Shown here: piece after piece, positions 30,992-39,595 of the stretch | How positions within the stretch are numbered: position 1 is the first letter of the stretch | How the letters are laid out: every line of letters begins with the position of its first letter | NCBI RefSeq assembly: GCF_030149515.1 | Contig: NZ_JASBRI010000004.1 | Location: 1 to 64,000, forward strand | Direction of reading: 5' to 3' | DNA from: Maricaulis sp. | GTDB lineage: Bacteria; Pseudomonadota; Alphaproteobacteria; Caulobacterales; Maricaulaceae | DNA length: 64,000 nucleotides | The notes under the pieces: generated by a model | What the model was told of the DNA's origin: nothing | Seen by the model: the letters and a program-made list of their open reading frames with translations, nothing else | The model's database searches: none | Position numbers and translations under genes: made by a program

Positions 30992-32455
30992 ATGGCAACT
31001 CCCCCGGCCACAGCGCCTGCACTCGTCTGGTTCCGACGCGACCTGCGTCTGGCGGACAATCCTGCCCTCTACGCCGCGGTCCAGAGCGGCCGTCCGCTGA
31101 TCTGCGTCTATATCCGCGAGGCGGATCCCGCATTTCAGCTCTCGCCCGGCGCGGCAGCGGACTGGTGGCTGCATCATTCCCTTGCCGCCCTGTCGCAGGC
31201 GCTGGACGTGCGCGGCGGACACCTGACCCTGCTGAGCGGGCGGTCGGAAAGCCTGATCCCCGAACTGGTGCGCCGGCACGGCATCGCCGAAGTGTTCTGG
31301 AACCGGGTCGACTGGCCCTGGATGGATGCCCGCGACCGGCGCATCGCCGACATGCTGAAATCAAATGGTGCACGGGCCCGCGCCTTCCGGATCGCAACGC
31401 TGATCGATCCGCCCGCCCTTCTGAACGGATCCGGAACGCCCTACAAGGTGTTCAGCGCCTTCTGGCGTGCGGCCCTGAAGGATCTGGACCCGCGCACACC
31501 CCTGCCCGCACCGGACCGCCTTGCCGCCAGCCCGGAAACGGCCGGCGACACGCTGGACGACTGGTGCCTGACGCCGCGCAATCCCGACTGGGCCGTCCGC
31601 TTTCCCGATCGCTGGGCGCCCGGCGAGGCCGGCGCACACAAGCGGCTCGAGCGCTTTCTGGCCGACAGCCTGTCCGATTATCGCAACCATCGCGACCGGC
31701 CAGACCGGTTCGGCACGTCGCGGCTGTCCCCGCATCTGGGATGGGGCGAGATATCCGCGCGCACGGTCTGGCACCGCGTCCAGCTTCACGCGGAACGGGG
31801 CGGGCACTTCCAGGACGCAGACAAGTTTCTCGCCGAAATCGGCTGGCGCGACTTCGCCTATTATCTCGGCCATCATTTCGGCGACCTGCGCCACACCAAT
31901 TTCAACCGCGATTTCGACCGTTTTCCCTGGCGTGACGACCCCGAGGCATTGGCCGCATGGACAACAGGCCGTACCGGCGTGCCCATGGTGGATGCCGCCA
32001 TGCGCGAACTCTGGGCGACAGGCTGGATGCACAATCGCGTCCGCATGATCGTTGCATCCTACCTGGTCAAGCATATCGGCTGTCACTGGCGTGAGGGCAT
32101 GGCCTGGTTCGAGGATACTCTGGTCGATGCCGACCCGCTGGTGAATGCGGCCAGCTGGCAGTGGGTCGCCGGTTCCGGCGCCGACGCGGCGCCCTATTTC
32201 CGCATTTTCAATCCGGCGGCGCAGGGCAAGAAGTTTGACCCGGAAGGCCACTACGTGCGGCGCTGGGTGCCGGAGGTCAACGGCCTCGCCCCGCGCGATA
32301 TCCATGCGCCGTGGGCGGCGCCCGCCGGCGAACTGGCGATGGCCGGAATCCAGCTTGGCACGAGCTATCCGCGCCCGGTGGCCGATCTCAAGACCGGCCG
32401 CGAACGGGCACTGGAAGCCTATCGCACGATGAAGGCGGAAACGGTGCCGGACTAG
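30992..32455 (+). CDS. phrB: Deoxyribodipyrimidine photolyase (class I CPD)
   Basis: A 487-residue flavoprotein that splits cyclobutane pyrimidine dimers with blue light. The N-terminal antenna domain starts LVWFRRDLRLADNPAL. The FAD domain has TSRLSPHLGWGEISARTVW, EIGWRDFAYYLGHHF, and VDAAMRELWATGWMHNRVRM, the strongest photolyase signature. Length matches class I photolyases. The closely related cryptochrome group cannot be excluded without alignment. Confidence 0.93.
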   Translation: MATPPATAPALVWFRRDLRLADNPALYAAVQSGRPLICVYIREADPAFQLSPGAAADWWLHHSLAALSQALDVRGGHLTLLSGRSESLIPELVRRHGIAEVFWNRVDWPWMDARDRRIADMLKSNGARARAFRIATLIDPPALLNGSGTPYKVFSAFWRAALKDLDPRTPLPAPDRLAASPETAGDTLDDWCLTPRNPDWAVRFPDRWAPGEAGAHKRLERFLADSLSDYRNHRDRPDRFGTSRLSPHLGWGEISARTVWHRVQLHAERGGHFQDADKFLAEIGWRDFAYYLGHHFGDLRHTNFNRDFDRFPWRDDPEALAAWTTGRTGVPMVDAAMRELWATGWMHNRVRMIVASYLVKHIGCHWREGMAWFEDTLVDADPLVNAASWQWVAGSGADAAPYFRIFNPAAQGKKFDPEGHYVRRWVPEVNGLAPRDIHAPWAAPAGELAMAGIQLGTSYPRPVADLKTGRERALEAYRTMKAETVPD

Positions 32456-32610
32456 GCTCCGTGGCCGGCCCGGGTATGCGGGCGTCTGCCCGCCATCTGA
32501 CGTGGCGACAGCGTTCGCCTCGAGACGTGGGAAAGGGTCAACCCCGGCGACGCCAGGTTCGCACGGCCCGTCGCCCCAACCCGTCCACCGGGTGATCGGG
32601 CCACGCTTTG
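32456..32610. other. Candidate structured RNA between photolyase and DUF6134 genes
   Basis: The 164-base gap is full of perfect complementary arms. An outer stem CGTGGCC (32460-32466) pairs with GGCCACG (32599-32605). Inside are GCGGGC-GTCT-GCCCGC (32478-32493), GGCGA/TCGCC (32504-32519) flanked by ACGT/ACGT, GGG-TCAA-CCC (32535-32544) and GGCGACG/CGTCGCC (32546-32575). This is a closed multi-branch shape with a long outer stem. No T-run terminator is seen and the strand is undecided. It does not match a family I recognise; high GC alone also makes chance stems likely. Confidence 0.4.
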
Positions 32611-32619
32611 CCACAGCCC

Positions 32620-33228
32620 CTAGACGTTGCGAAGTACGTAGCGGATCGTCTGGCCGCGGGCCTCGAACTCGCAGCCGACCCAGCGGCCGTCACGGTCATA
32701 CCAGAGGTCCACGGTCAGCGTGCCCGCCATGCGTATGCGGCGGGCTTCGACGGGACCGGCTGCGGTTTCTATTGTTTCGAGGCCGAGATCGGAAACGCGC
32801 ACAGGCATGGGCTCTCCCGTCTCTGTGTTGAGGATGGTGGAGACTTCCGGGTCATAGCCCCGCCAATGGCTGGACGGTGGCAATTCGGGCAGTTCGGCCC
32901 CGGACAGGGCCACGCGCTCGCGTTCGCCATCCTTCACCGTCTGGGCCGACAGAGAGACCAGCTCGCCGTCGCGCCAGACCTCCACGGCATCGTGCTCATA
33001 GTGAAACACCGTGATCGGCCCCAGGCCGACCCGCAATTCGATGTCGGTCCGCACTCGCAGCGTGCCATCCGCATCCTCGTCGAAACTCACCGCATGTTCC
33101 CCGAACGCGCTGCCATTGCGATAGACATCGAAGACAATGTCGCGCGCCGGATTGGCCTTGGCGTCCGGGACACCGGCCCAGAGCGCCGGAAACAATAGCA
33201 GGACAACGGCGAGTGTACGTATCAGCAT
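32620..33228 (-). CDS. DUF6134 family secreted protein
   Basis: A 202-residue protein with a signal peptide (LIRTLAVVLLLFPALWAGV) and a beta-rich mature part whose start, RDIVFDVYRNGSAFGEH, is typical of DUF6134. Function unknown; likely periplasmic. The ATG at 33228 is preferred to one at 33255 because it opens directly into the signal peptide. Divergent from cysK. Confidence 0.82.
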   Translation of the reverse strand: MLIRTLAVVLLLFPALWAGVPDAKANPARDIVFDVYRNGSAFGEHAVSFDEDADGTLRVRTDIELRVGLGPITVFHYEHDAVEVWRDGELVSLSAQTVKDGERERVALSGAELPELPPSSHWRGYDPEVSTILNTETGEPMPVRVSDLGLETIETAAGPVEARRIRMAGTLTVDLWYDRDGRWVGCEFEARGQTIRYVLRNV

Positions 33229-33332
33229 GCCTTCTTGTACGTATTGCAGTGCCAATTGGATGTCCCCGCATTGATATTTCCGCCACGCTGGCCGACATAG
33301 GCGCCTATCCGTTACGCAACAGGGAGTGTGCC

Positions 33333-34337
33333 GTGTCCGCCGCCAAATCCGTTATCGACCTCATAGGCAACACCCCGCTTTTGCGCCTGAACAAGGCCTC
33401 CGACGCCACCGGCTGCGAAATCCTGGGCAAGGCGGAATTCCTCAACCCCGGCGGCTCGATCAAGGACCGCGCCGCGCTGGGTATCATCCGCGCAGCGGAG
33501 AAGTCCGGCGCGCTGAAGCCCGGCGGCACCATCGTGGAAGGCACGGCCGGCAATACCGGGATCGGCCTGGCCATGGTCGGGCGCGCCCTGGGGTACCGGG
33601 TCGTGATCGTCTTCCCGCGCACCCAGTCGCGGGAAAAGGCCGATGCGATCCGGCTTCTCGGTGCCGAACTGATCGAGGTGGATGCGGTCCCCTACGCCAA
33701 TCCCAATCACTATGCCCGCTATTCCGGCACGCTGGCCGACGAGATGAACCGGAGCGAACCCAACGGGGCAATCTGGGCCAATCAGTTCGACAATGTCGCC
33801 AATCGCGACTTCCATGCCGCCACGACCGCGCAGGAAATCTGGGACCAGACCGGGGGCCGGGTGGACGGCTTCATATGCGCGGTCGGTTCGGGCGGTACGC
33901 TGGGCGGCGTCTCCAACGCGCTCAAGGCCAGGCGCGAGGATGTGCAGATCGGCCTCGCCGATCCGGGCGGCGCGGCACTCTACGGCTTTTTTGCACATGG
34001 TGAGTTGAAGGCCGAGGGCACCTCGATCACCGAAGGTATCGGCCAGAGCCGTGTGACGGCCAATATCGAGGGCATCAAGGTGGACAGGGCCTATCGCATT
34101 TCCGACGAGGAAGCCCTGCCGATCATCTTCGATCTCGTCACCGAGGAAGGCCTGTGCCTGGGCGGCTCGTCCGGGGTCAATATCGCCGGCGCCATCCGCA
34201 TGGCGAAGGAGATGGGACCGGGCCACACCATCGTGACCGTACTCTGCGATCACGGCCAGCGCTATCAGTCCAAACTCTTCAATCCTGAATTCCTCAAGGA
34301 AAAGGGCCTGCCCTACCCGGCCTGGATGGAACGATGA
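33333..34337 (+). CDS. cysK: Cysteine synthase A (O-acetylserine sulfhydrylase)
   Basis: A 334-residue PLP enzyme. The Schiff-base lysine is K44 in PGGSIKDRAALG. The substrate loop is EGTAGNTGIGLAM (canonical TSGNTG, here AGNTG), and VGSGGTLGGVSNALK holds the PLP phosphate. It makes L-cysteine from O-acetylserine and sulfide; a cystathionine beta-synthase-like role is possible. The GTG at 33333 with AGGGAG upstream was chosen over an upstream in-frame start with no support. It opens a sulfur operon: its stop overlaps the next start as ATGA. Confidence 0.93.
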   Translation: MSAAKSVIDLIGNTPLLRLNKASDATGCEILGKAEFLNPGGSIKDRAALGIIRAAEKSGALKPGGTIVEGTAGNTGIGLAMVGRALGYRVVIVFPRTQSREKADAIRLLGAELIEVDAVPYANPNHYARYSGTLADEMNRSEPNGAIWANQFDNVANRDFHAATTAQEIWDQTGGRVDGFICAVGSGGTLGGVSNALKARREDVQIGLADPGGAALYGFFAHGELKAEGTSITEGIGQSRVTANIEGIKVDRAYRISDEEALPIIFDLVTEEGLCLGGSSGVNIAGAIRMAKEMGPGHTIVTVLCDHGQRYQSKLFNPEFLKEKGLPYPAWMER

Positions 34338-35146
34338 GCGATCCCGTCATCCCGGTTGTCCAGGCCCGTGAACGGCTTGGCGCAGCGGTCTTTCTGGACG
34401 CGACCTGGACGTTCGAGGGCGGCCCGGCTCCGCGCGTGGAGGGCTATATTCCCGACGCCCGTCCGATCGATATCGACACGGTGAAGGACACGTCATCCGC
34501 CCTGCCCCACATGCTGCCGCCACCGGACATGTTCGAACGCCATGCCCGTGCGCTGGGCCTGTCGGACGATGACGAGATCGTGGTCTACGACCGGATCGGT
34601 CTCTTCTCGGCCCCGCGGGTCTGGTGGATGCTCCGCACGATGGGGCATGACCGGGTGCGCGTGCTCGATGGCGGCCTGCCGCGCTGGATCGCGGAAGGCG
34701 GGCCCGTGGAAAAAATGCCTGCGAGCACATGGGCCGAGGGGAATTTCACCGCCCGCTTCCAACCCGACCGGGTGATGCACCGGGCCGGCGTGATGAAGGC
34801 GATCGAGACCGGCTCGCACCAGATCCTCGACGCCCGCCCGGCCGCCCGGTATTCCGGCCACAGCGCCGAGCCGCGGCCCGGCATGCGTTCGGGCCATATG
34901 CCCGGGGCACTGAACCTGCCCTTTACCGCCCTGCTCGACGCGCAGGCCTGTCTCGATTGCAACGCCGGCACGTTCGAACAGGCTGGCCTGTCTGCCGACA
35001 GGCCCGTCATCACCACTTGCGGTTCGGGTGTGACCGCCTGCATGCTTGCCTTGGCCCTGGAGCGCCAGGGCCGCACGGCCGCCGTCTATGACGGATCCTG
35101 GGCCGAGTGGGGCAGCCGCACCGACACGCCGATAGAGACGGATTGA
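34334..35146 (+). CDS. sseA: 3-mercaptopyruvate/thiosulfate sulfurtransferase
   Basis: A 270-residue protein of two rhodanese domains. The N-terminal one (FLDATWTFEGGPAPRVEGYI) is the inactive fold half. The C-terminal active loop is TTCGSGVTACMLALAL, with catalytic C229; the CGSGVTA loop favours mercaptopyruvate over thiosulfate. It releases sulfane sulfur to acceptors such as thioredoxin or cyanide. Placed between cysK and metC, it fits cysteine/sulfur recycling. Confidence 0.92.
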   Translation: MSDPVIPVVQARERLGAAVFLDATWTFEGGPAPRVEGYIPDARPIDIDTVKDTSSALPHMLPPPDMFERHARALGLSDDDEIVVYDRIGLFSAPRVWWMLRTMGHDRVRVLDGGLPRWIAEGGPVEKMPASTWAEGNFTARFQPDRVMHRAGVMKAIETGSHQILDARPAARYSGHSAEPRPGMRSGHMPGALNLPFTALLDAQACLDCNAGTFEQAGLSADRPVITTCGSGVTACMLALALERQGRTAAVYDGSWAEWGSRTDTPIETD

Positions 35147-35152
35147 GAATTC

Positions 35153-36301
35153 ATGAAGGACGACACCAAGCTCACCCGCCTCGGACGGCCGCATGACGAG
35201 CGCGGCCTGGTCAATCCGGCCGTTGCGCGCGGATCCACCATGCTCGCGCCTTCGGCGGCGGAGCTCTATGATTTTCCGCCGGGGCGGGTGCATTACGGCC
35301 GCGTCGGTCTGGAAGCCCAGCAATCCCTGCGCGAGGCCGTCAGCGGACTGCAGGGCGGGGCGGGCTGTGCCCTCACCTCGTCCGGCCTGATGGCCAACAC
35401 GCTTTCGGTGATGACATCGGTCGAGGCGGGCGGGAAAGTGCTGGCGGCGGATTGCATCTACGGCCCGGTGCGCAGCTTCCTCTTGAACACCTTGCCGAAA
35501 TACGGCGTGACGACAGAGTTCTTCGCGCCCCGCATGGGCGCAGAGATAGGCGATCTCATTGATGACAACGTCCAGGCCATCCTCCTGGAATCGCCCGGTT
35601 CGCTGACCATGGAAATCCAGGACATCCCCGCCATCGCCAAGATCGCGCACCAAAAGGGCGTCATCACCATCATCGACGACACCTGGAGCGCCGGCCTCAC
35701 GCTCAAGCCGCTTCAGCTGGGCGTCGACTATGCGGCCCAGGCGCTGACGAAATATGTCGGCGGACACTCCGATCTCCTGATGGGGGCCGTGGTGGCGCGG
35801 GACGAAAAACTGTTCGACCGCCTGCGTACGACCGAACGCAGTTTCGGCTTTCACACTGCGCCGGACGATGCCTATCTCGCCCTGCGCGGCCTGCGCACCA
35901 TGGCGATCCGCATGGAACGCTCCTTCAGCTCGGCCATGACCGTCGCCGACTGGCTGAAGTCCCGCCCAGAAGTCGGCCGCATCCTTCACCCCGCCCATGC
36001 CGACCATCCCGATCACGCACTCTACAAGCGCGACTTCACCGGAGGCTGTGGCCTGTTTTCGGTGGAATTTCCCGGCTGGGACATCCCCACGAGCGAGCGT
36101 TTCCTCGATGCGCTGGAGATCATCGGCATGGGCTTTTCCTGGGGCGGATATGAAAGCCTGGCCATCCATTGCGATCCGCAACTGAAGCGCACCAAGAGCG
36201 CCCGCACCCATGACGGGGCCCTGATCCGCTTCGCCGTCGGCATGGAAGCGCCGGAGGATCTCATTGCGGATCTGGAAAGAGGTTTTGCCGCTGTCGGCTG
36301 A
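35153..36301 (+). CDS. metC: Cystathionine beta-lyase
   Basis: A 382-residue PLP enzyme of the Cys/Met metabolism family. The PLP lysine is K200 in QALTKYVGGHSDLLMG. Further signatures are VHYGRVGLEAQQSLREAV and FTGGCGLFSVEFPG. It cleaves cystathionine to homocysteine, pyruvate and ammonia on the way to methionine. The start follows the sulfurtransferase stop by six bases. The family is broad, so a gamma-type activity is not excluded. Confidence 0.92.
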   Translation: MKDDTKLTRLGRPHDERGLVNPAVARGSTMLAPSAAELYDFPPGRVHYGRVGLEAQQSLREAVSGLQGGAGCALTSSGLMANTLSVMTSVEAGGKVLAADCIYGPVRSFLLNTLPKYGVTTEFFAPRMGAEIGDLIDDNVQAILLESPGSLTMEIQDIPAIAKIAHQKGVITIIDDTWSAGLTLKPLQLGVDYAAQALTKYVGGHSDLLMGAVVARDEKLFDRLRTTERSFGFHTAPDDAYLALRGLRTMAIRMERSFSSAMTVADWLKSRPEVGRILHPAHADHPDHALYKRDFTGGCGLFSVEFPGWDIPTSERFLDALEIIGMGFSWGGYESLAIHCDPQLKRTKSARTHDGALIRFAVGMEAPEDLIADLERGFAAVG

Positions 36302-36324
36302 GCCGATCCCCGGGGAGACGAACG

Positions 36325-36495
36325 ATGTGGATTTTCCTGCTTTGGTGGCTGGTCGACGACCATATCGCTGCAGCACTCGAGACGCCCGGCCTGGGAGAAT
36401 TGCCGATCTGGGTCCCCCTGATCGTCGGCCTGGCCTTCTCCTTCACCTTTTCGGCGGATGTGAGCCGGAAGGACAAGTCCCGGGACCGGGACTGA
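36325..36495 (+). CDS. Small membrane protein downstream of metC (56 aa)
   Basis: A 56-residue frame with GGGGAGA about seven bases before its ATG. An aromatic N-terminus (WIFLLWWLVDDHIAA) precedes a hydrophobic segment (LPIWVPLIVGLAFSFTF), and the end is charged (SRKDKSRDRD), giving a predicted single-pass or hairpin membrane peptide with a positive tail. It sits 23 bases after metC on the same strand, so it is probably the last gene of the sulfur operon. No family recognised; too short to be caught by a 60-codon cut-off. Confidence 0.65.
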   Translation: MWIFLLWWLVDDHIAAALETPGLGELPIWVPLIVGLAFSFTFSADVSRKDKSRDRD

Positions 36496-36601
36496 GCCGG
36501 CAAGGATCTTCGCAGCCCTGAGCGCGCGTCACGCGGGCACCGCCCCGACGCCGGAGGTGCGGCATGTTACGGGCTCGAGCGCCACGGAAGTCATGAAGAA
36601 A

Positions 36602-36678
36602 TGGCGCCCCCGGCAGGACTCGAACCTGCAACCATCCGCTTAGAAGGCGGGCGCTCTATCCGGTTGAGCTACGGAGGC
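36602..36678 (-). tRNA. tRNA-Arg (anticodon TCT)
   Basis: 77 bases including an encoded CCA. The acceptor pairs GCCTCCG with CGGGGGC, the T-loop is TTCGAGT, and the anticodon loop is CTTCTAA, giving TCT. One mismatch is present at the outer pair of the anticodon stem. The discriminator base is G. It follows the complex I gene closely on the same strand. Confidence 0.93.
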
Positions 36679-36690
36679 TGGAGGCCGCGC

Positions 36691-36996
36691 CTAGTGCGAC
36701 CAGGGCTGTTTGCGGTCGGCGGCGAAATTGTCGGCGTAGGACTTCACGTAGCGCTTGGGCTCGTGCGGTTCGACGATCTGGAAGGGAATGCCCTGGCGCT
36801 TGGCATAGGCGACCGCATCGTCCTGGCTGTCGAATTTCAGCCTGACCTGGCTGCGCATGTCGGCGGAAGACGTCCAGCCCATCAGCGGGTCGGGCTTCTT
36901 CGCCATTTCCGGCGAGAATTCCAGCACCCATTTCTTGGTCTTGCCGCGGCCGGACTGCATGGCATTGCGCGCCGGACGATAGATCTTCGCAAACAT
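36691..36996 (-). CDS. ETC complex I subunit, NDUFS4-like
   Basis: A 101-residue protein matching the 18-kDa/NDUFS4 family of NADH:ubiquinone oxidoreductase accessory subunits, typical of alphaproteobacteria and mitochondria. Signatures: [37 protein letters not shown], and [15 protein letters not shown], with a C-terminal [10 protein letters not shown]. The ATG at 36996 has GGGAGAGG upstream; a longer frame running back through the tRNA-Pro is spurious. Confidence 0.93.
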   Translation of the reverse strand: MFAKIYRPARNAMQSGRGKTKKWVLEFSPEMAKKPDPLMGWTSSADMRSQVRLKFDSQDDAVAYAKRQGIPFQIVEPHEPKRYVKSYADNFAADRKQPWSH

Positions 36997-37054
36997 GCGC
37001 CTCTCCCAATCATTCCCTTCGGCCGTTCCGCCCCCGGGGACGATACCGGACCGG

Positions 37055-37131
<77 letters not shown>

Positions 37132-37172
37132 AATTATCGCCCTTATGTAAGCGCCCTTGCGATTAGGCAAGC

Positions 37173-37763
37173 CTACTGGGTGTCCTCCGGGGCATCCGCA
37201 GCAGCCGGTTCGCCGGCATCCCCGGCGGAAATGCCGCCCTCTGCCGCCTCGGCATTCCCGAAAATCGCGTGGTGCACGGTATCGCCCGGGCGAATGCCCA
37301 GTTCGATCGCGCGCCCAGCGGGAATCTCCAGCACGCCCGCGACGACCGCATTGGCCGGCAGGCTGCGGCGCGAACCGGCTTGGGCATGGGCGATGATCTT
37401 GGCGATCCGGCCATCTGGATCGATGTAGAGAAGATCGAGGTCGATCAGCGTGTTGTCCATCCACATCGCAGCCCGCCGCGGCGGATCGTAGTGGAAGAGC
37501 ATGCCTGCATCGGAGTCGAGACTCTCGCGCCACATCAGGCCGCGCTGCATCTGTTCGGGCGTCGTCGCGAGCTCGGCCGTGAACACATGCCGGCCGTCCT
37601 GCGTGTGGACGACAACCGGATCGGGACCGCCGAACTCGACGACGGCATTCTGGGCGGTCACATCCTGGACTGTCGCGCCCGGCGCGGCGGGAACGGTTTC
37701 GGCCGGCTGCGCCCAGGCGGGAGCGGCCAAGCCGAGAACAAGAGAAAGGATCAATCTACGCAT
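37173..37763 (-). CDS. DUF192 family secreted protein
   Basis: A 196-residue protein with an N-terminal signal peptide (RRLILSLVLGLAAPAWA) and a DUF192 core (RGLMWRESLDSDAGMLFHYD, WMDNTLIDLDLLYIDPDGRI and VLEIPAGRAIELGI). The C-terminus is an alanine- and acid-rich tail. Fold is known from structural genomics; function is not. It heads a DUF192, tRNA-Pro, complex I subunit, tRNA-Arg arrangement, which looks conserved in alphaproteobacteria. Confidence 0.9.
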   Translation of the reverse strand: MRRLILSLVLGLAAPAWAQPAETVPAAPGATVQDVTAQNAVVEFGGPDPVVVHTQDGRHVFTAELATTPEQMQRGLMWRESLDSDAGMLFHYDPPRRAAMWMDNTLIDLDLLYIDPDGRIAKIIAHAQAGSRRSLPANAVVAGVLEIPAGRAIELGIRPGDTVHHAIFGNAEAAEGGISAGDAGEPAAADAPEDTQ

Positions 37764-37842
37764 GGCGCGGAAGCTAGCCGCCCGGCCTCTCGCGCGCAAC
37801 GGTTTCGCGCAAGCGCAGGCAGCCCGGGCCGCGATCGCTGTC

Positions 37843-38367
37843 TCAGCCGCCCGTGACGGGTTTGATCTCGGCCGCCAAGGCGCCCTTGGGACCCTCCACG
37901 CAGCGCACTTCCAGCGAATCGCCGGGAGCCACATCGTCAAGGCCGGCGCGCCGCAGAGTGGCGGCATGCAGGAAGACATCCCCTTCGATCTCGGCGCAAT
38001 TGACAAAGCCGTAGCCGCGAAGCGGGTCGAACCATTTCACGACGGCCTGACAGAAAGGCGCATTCGAAACGGCATAGGGATGAAAGCGCCGCGGCCGTGC
38101 CGCCGCATCGCTATCGCCTCCGCTCATCTCGATGATCTCGATGGCTTGACGGCCCTTGTCACCACGGACCGCCTTGCAGACCACTTTGGCATTCGGCAGG
38201 GCCGGCCCCTGGCCGAACCGCCTTAGACAACTGGCATGAAGCAGAATGTCGCCATGCCCGTCGGACGCGTCGATGAAACCGTAGCCGCGTGCCGGATCAT
38301 ACCACTTAACGCGGCCCTCCAGTTGAAGCACTTCCGTGTCTTCAAAGACTTCGTGAGCCAGAACCAT
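37843..38367 (-). CDS. Tandem two-domain cold-shock protein
   Basis: About 174 residues with two cold-shock domains. The first has GRVKWYDPARGYGFIDASDG and ILLHASCLRRFG; the second has AVVKWFDPLRGYGFVNCAEI and VFLHAATLRRAG. These contain the RNP1- and RNP2-like nucleic-acid binding motifs. Tandem CSD proteins of this length are characteristic of alphaproteobacteria and act as RNA chaperones or growth-phase regulators. The ATG at 38367 is taken; an ATG at 38418 adds 17 residues; neither has a strong ribosome site. Confidence 0.88.
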   Translation of the reverse strand: MVLAHEVFEDTEVLQLEGRVKWYDPARGYGFIDASDGHGDILLHASCLRRFGQGPALPNAKVVCKAVRGDKGRQAIEIIEMSGGDSDAAARPRRFHPYAVSNAPFCQAVVKWFDPLRGYGFVNCAEIEGDVFLHAATLRRAGLDDVAPGDSLEVRCVEGPKGALAAEIKPVTGG

Positions 38368-38418
38368 GATTTCGCTCGCTTGAACAACCCTCACGTGAAG
38401 GTTTGTACACAAATTCAT

Positions 38419-38705
38419 TCATTAAGAGAAGATGAATCGCGCAATCAGCGGAACCGACCAACTTCCAAATATAGTTATTGCGAGAAATTCTCAACGCTGA
38501 ACCCGCAATATGTTGTGGGTTCGGGTGCGTGTTTCCGCAACCGGATGCATATTTTGTTACTGGACTGTAACCTGAACTTTTCGCCTCACAGGCGAGTGCC
38601 CGGTCTGTGAATTCTGTTCGAAAATTCGCCAACGGCGCGAAATTGGACGAATTCGAGCTCGCACGCCTCACGGAGTTGTGGATAACCCGGTAATCCGCTT
38701 GCGGA
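38419..38705. promoter_or_regulatory. AT-rich leader upstream of the cold-shock gene
   Basis: 287 bases, lower in GC than the flanks, separating the cold-shock gene from queD on the same strand. It contains a small hairpin (TCGCCT-CAC-AGGCGA near 38580-38594). Cold-shock genes often carry long structured leaders that respond to temperature; that reading is inference only. No gene is seen here. Confidence 0.3.
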
Positions 38706-39209
38706 TCAACCGATTTGTTCACGCAGCCGGTCGCTTTCGGCCAGCCGCTCAACCGCCGTGGTCGAGCGGTAGATCGCGCTGTTGGCACCGTGCTCGGAAC
38801 ACTCTACGGATTCCACCCAGCAGCGTCCGCCCGTCGCTTCGCGCACGATTTCATCGGCTTTCTCGAAGGTCATCTGCGCCATCCACTCGCAGCTCGTCCC
38901 CGGCACGATCCGGACCTGGGCCAGCCCCCGCTCGCCCAGCGCCTCCAGCGCCGGACGTTCGGGATCGTCCTCGGCTACCAGAAGGGTGTGGTCGAACATG
39001 TCGTGCAGCCAGTCGCGGATCTTCCCGAACCCGCTCTTGCCGAAATCGATCACCCACCCACGCTTGTCGAGCTGTTCAGCGGCGAACACGAAGCGGAAAC
39101 CGAAGGAATAGCCGTGCAAGAGGTGGCAGTGACTGTCCGCCGCCCATTGCCGCGAGCAGCAGGACAGCCCGCGCTCATTGCCATAGGTCTTGGTGGAAAG
39201 ATGGGCCAT
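38706..39209 (-). CDS. 6-pyruvoyl-tetrahydropterin synthase / QueD-like protein
   Basis: A 167-residue protein of the 6-carboxytetrahydropterin synthase family. Zinc-binding histidines appear in ADSHCHLLHGYSFGF, together with VIDFGKSGFGKIRDWLHDMFDH, where the FDHT turn holds the conserved Asp-His pair. PGTSCEWMAQ and the C-terminal WVESVECSEHGANSAIY motif are present. QueD makes 6-carboxytetrahydropterin for queuosine tRNA modification. No other queuosine genes are close, so the role is not proven. The ATG at 39209 has GGAG upstream. Confidence 0.85.
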   Translation of the reverse strand: MAHLSTKTYGNERGLSCCSRQWAADSHCHLLHGYSFGFRFVFAAEQLDKRGWVIDFGKSGFGKIRDWLHDMFDHTLLVAEDDPERPALEALGERGLAQVRIVPGTSCEWMAQMTFEKADEIVREATGGRCWVESVECSEHGANSAIYRSTTAVERLAESDRLREQIG

Positions 39210-39454
39210 ATCCCGGCACTCCGACGCTTGATGATGCCCCGCCATGAACAGGGAGTGCGCCTATAGCCTGCAAGCCCGTGCATCGCAAATCATCATGTAA
39301 GACAGACACTAGAAATGCATCGTTATCCGGGCGAAACCGGATCGGGTGCTGGAAGGCAATAGCGGGGACAGTGCGTCCGCTCCGGGCGAACAGCCAGTCA
39401 GCCATGCAAGCCCGCCTCTGCAATGGCTATCCGTTAATGCCGGAAAGGATCGCG

Positions 39455-39529
39455 TGGCAGGCCCTAGGGGAATCGAACCCCTCTTTCCAGGTTGAAAACC
39501 TGGCGTCCTAACCGATAGACGAAGGGCCC
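39455..39529 (-). tRNA. tRNA-Glu (anticodon TTC)
   Basis: 75 bases with encoded CCA. Acceptor GGGCCCT pairs with AGGGCCT (one G-T pair at the end), T-arm AGGGG-TTCGATT-CCCCT, anticodon loop TTTTCAA, giving TTC. It stands alone on the minus strand between queD and recJ. The 245-base stretch between queD and this tRNA shows nothing else I can support. Confidence 0.95.
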
Positions 39530-39595
39530 GCGGCGATGAGGGCCGTCGTATAGAAAAGCCTGAGCGGGCTTGCAAGCGGGAATTTCGCAAAATCA

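Noticed and set aside
33229..33332. SAM riboswitch before cysK
   Set aside because: The gap of about 100 bases shows no recognisable SAM-binding core or conserved pairing.
38342..38788. 148-residue minus-strand frame upstream of the cold-shock gene
   Set aside because: It begins inside queD in another frame and has no domain; the region looks like a leader.
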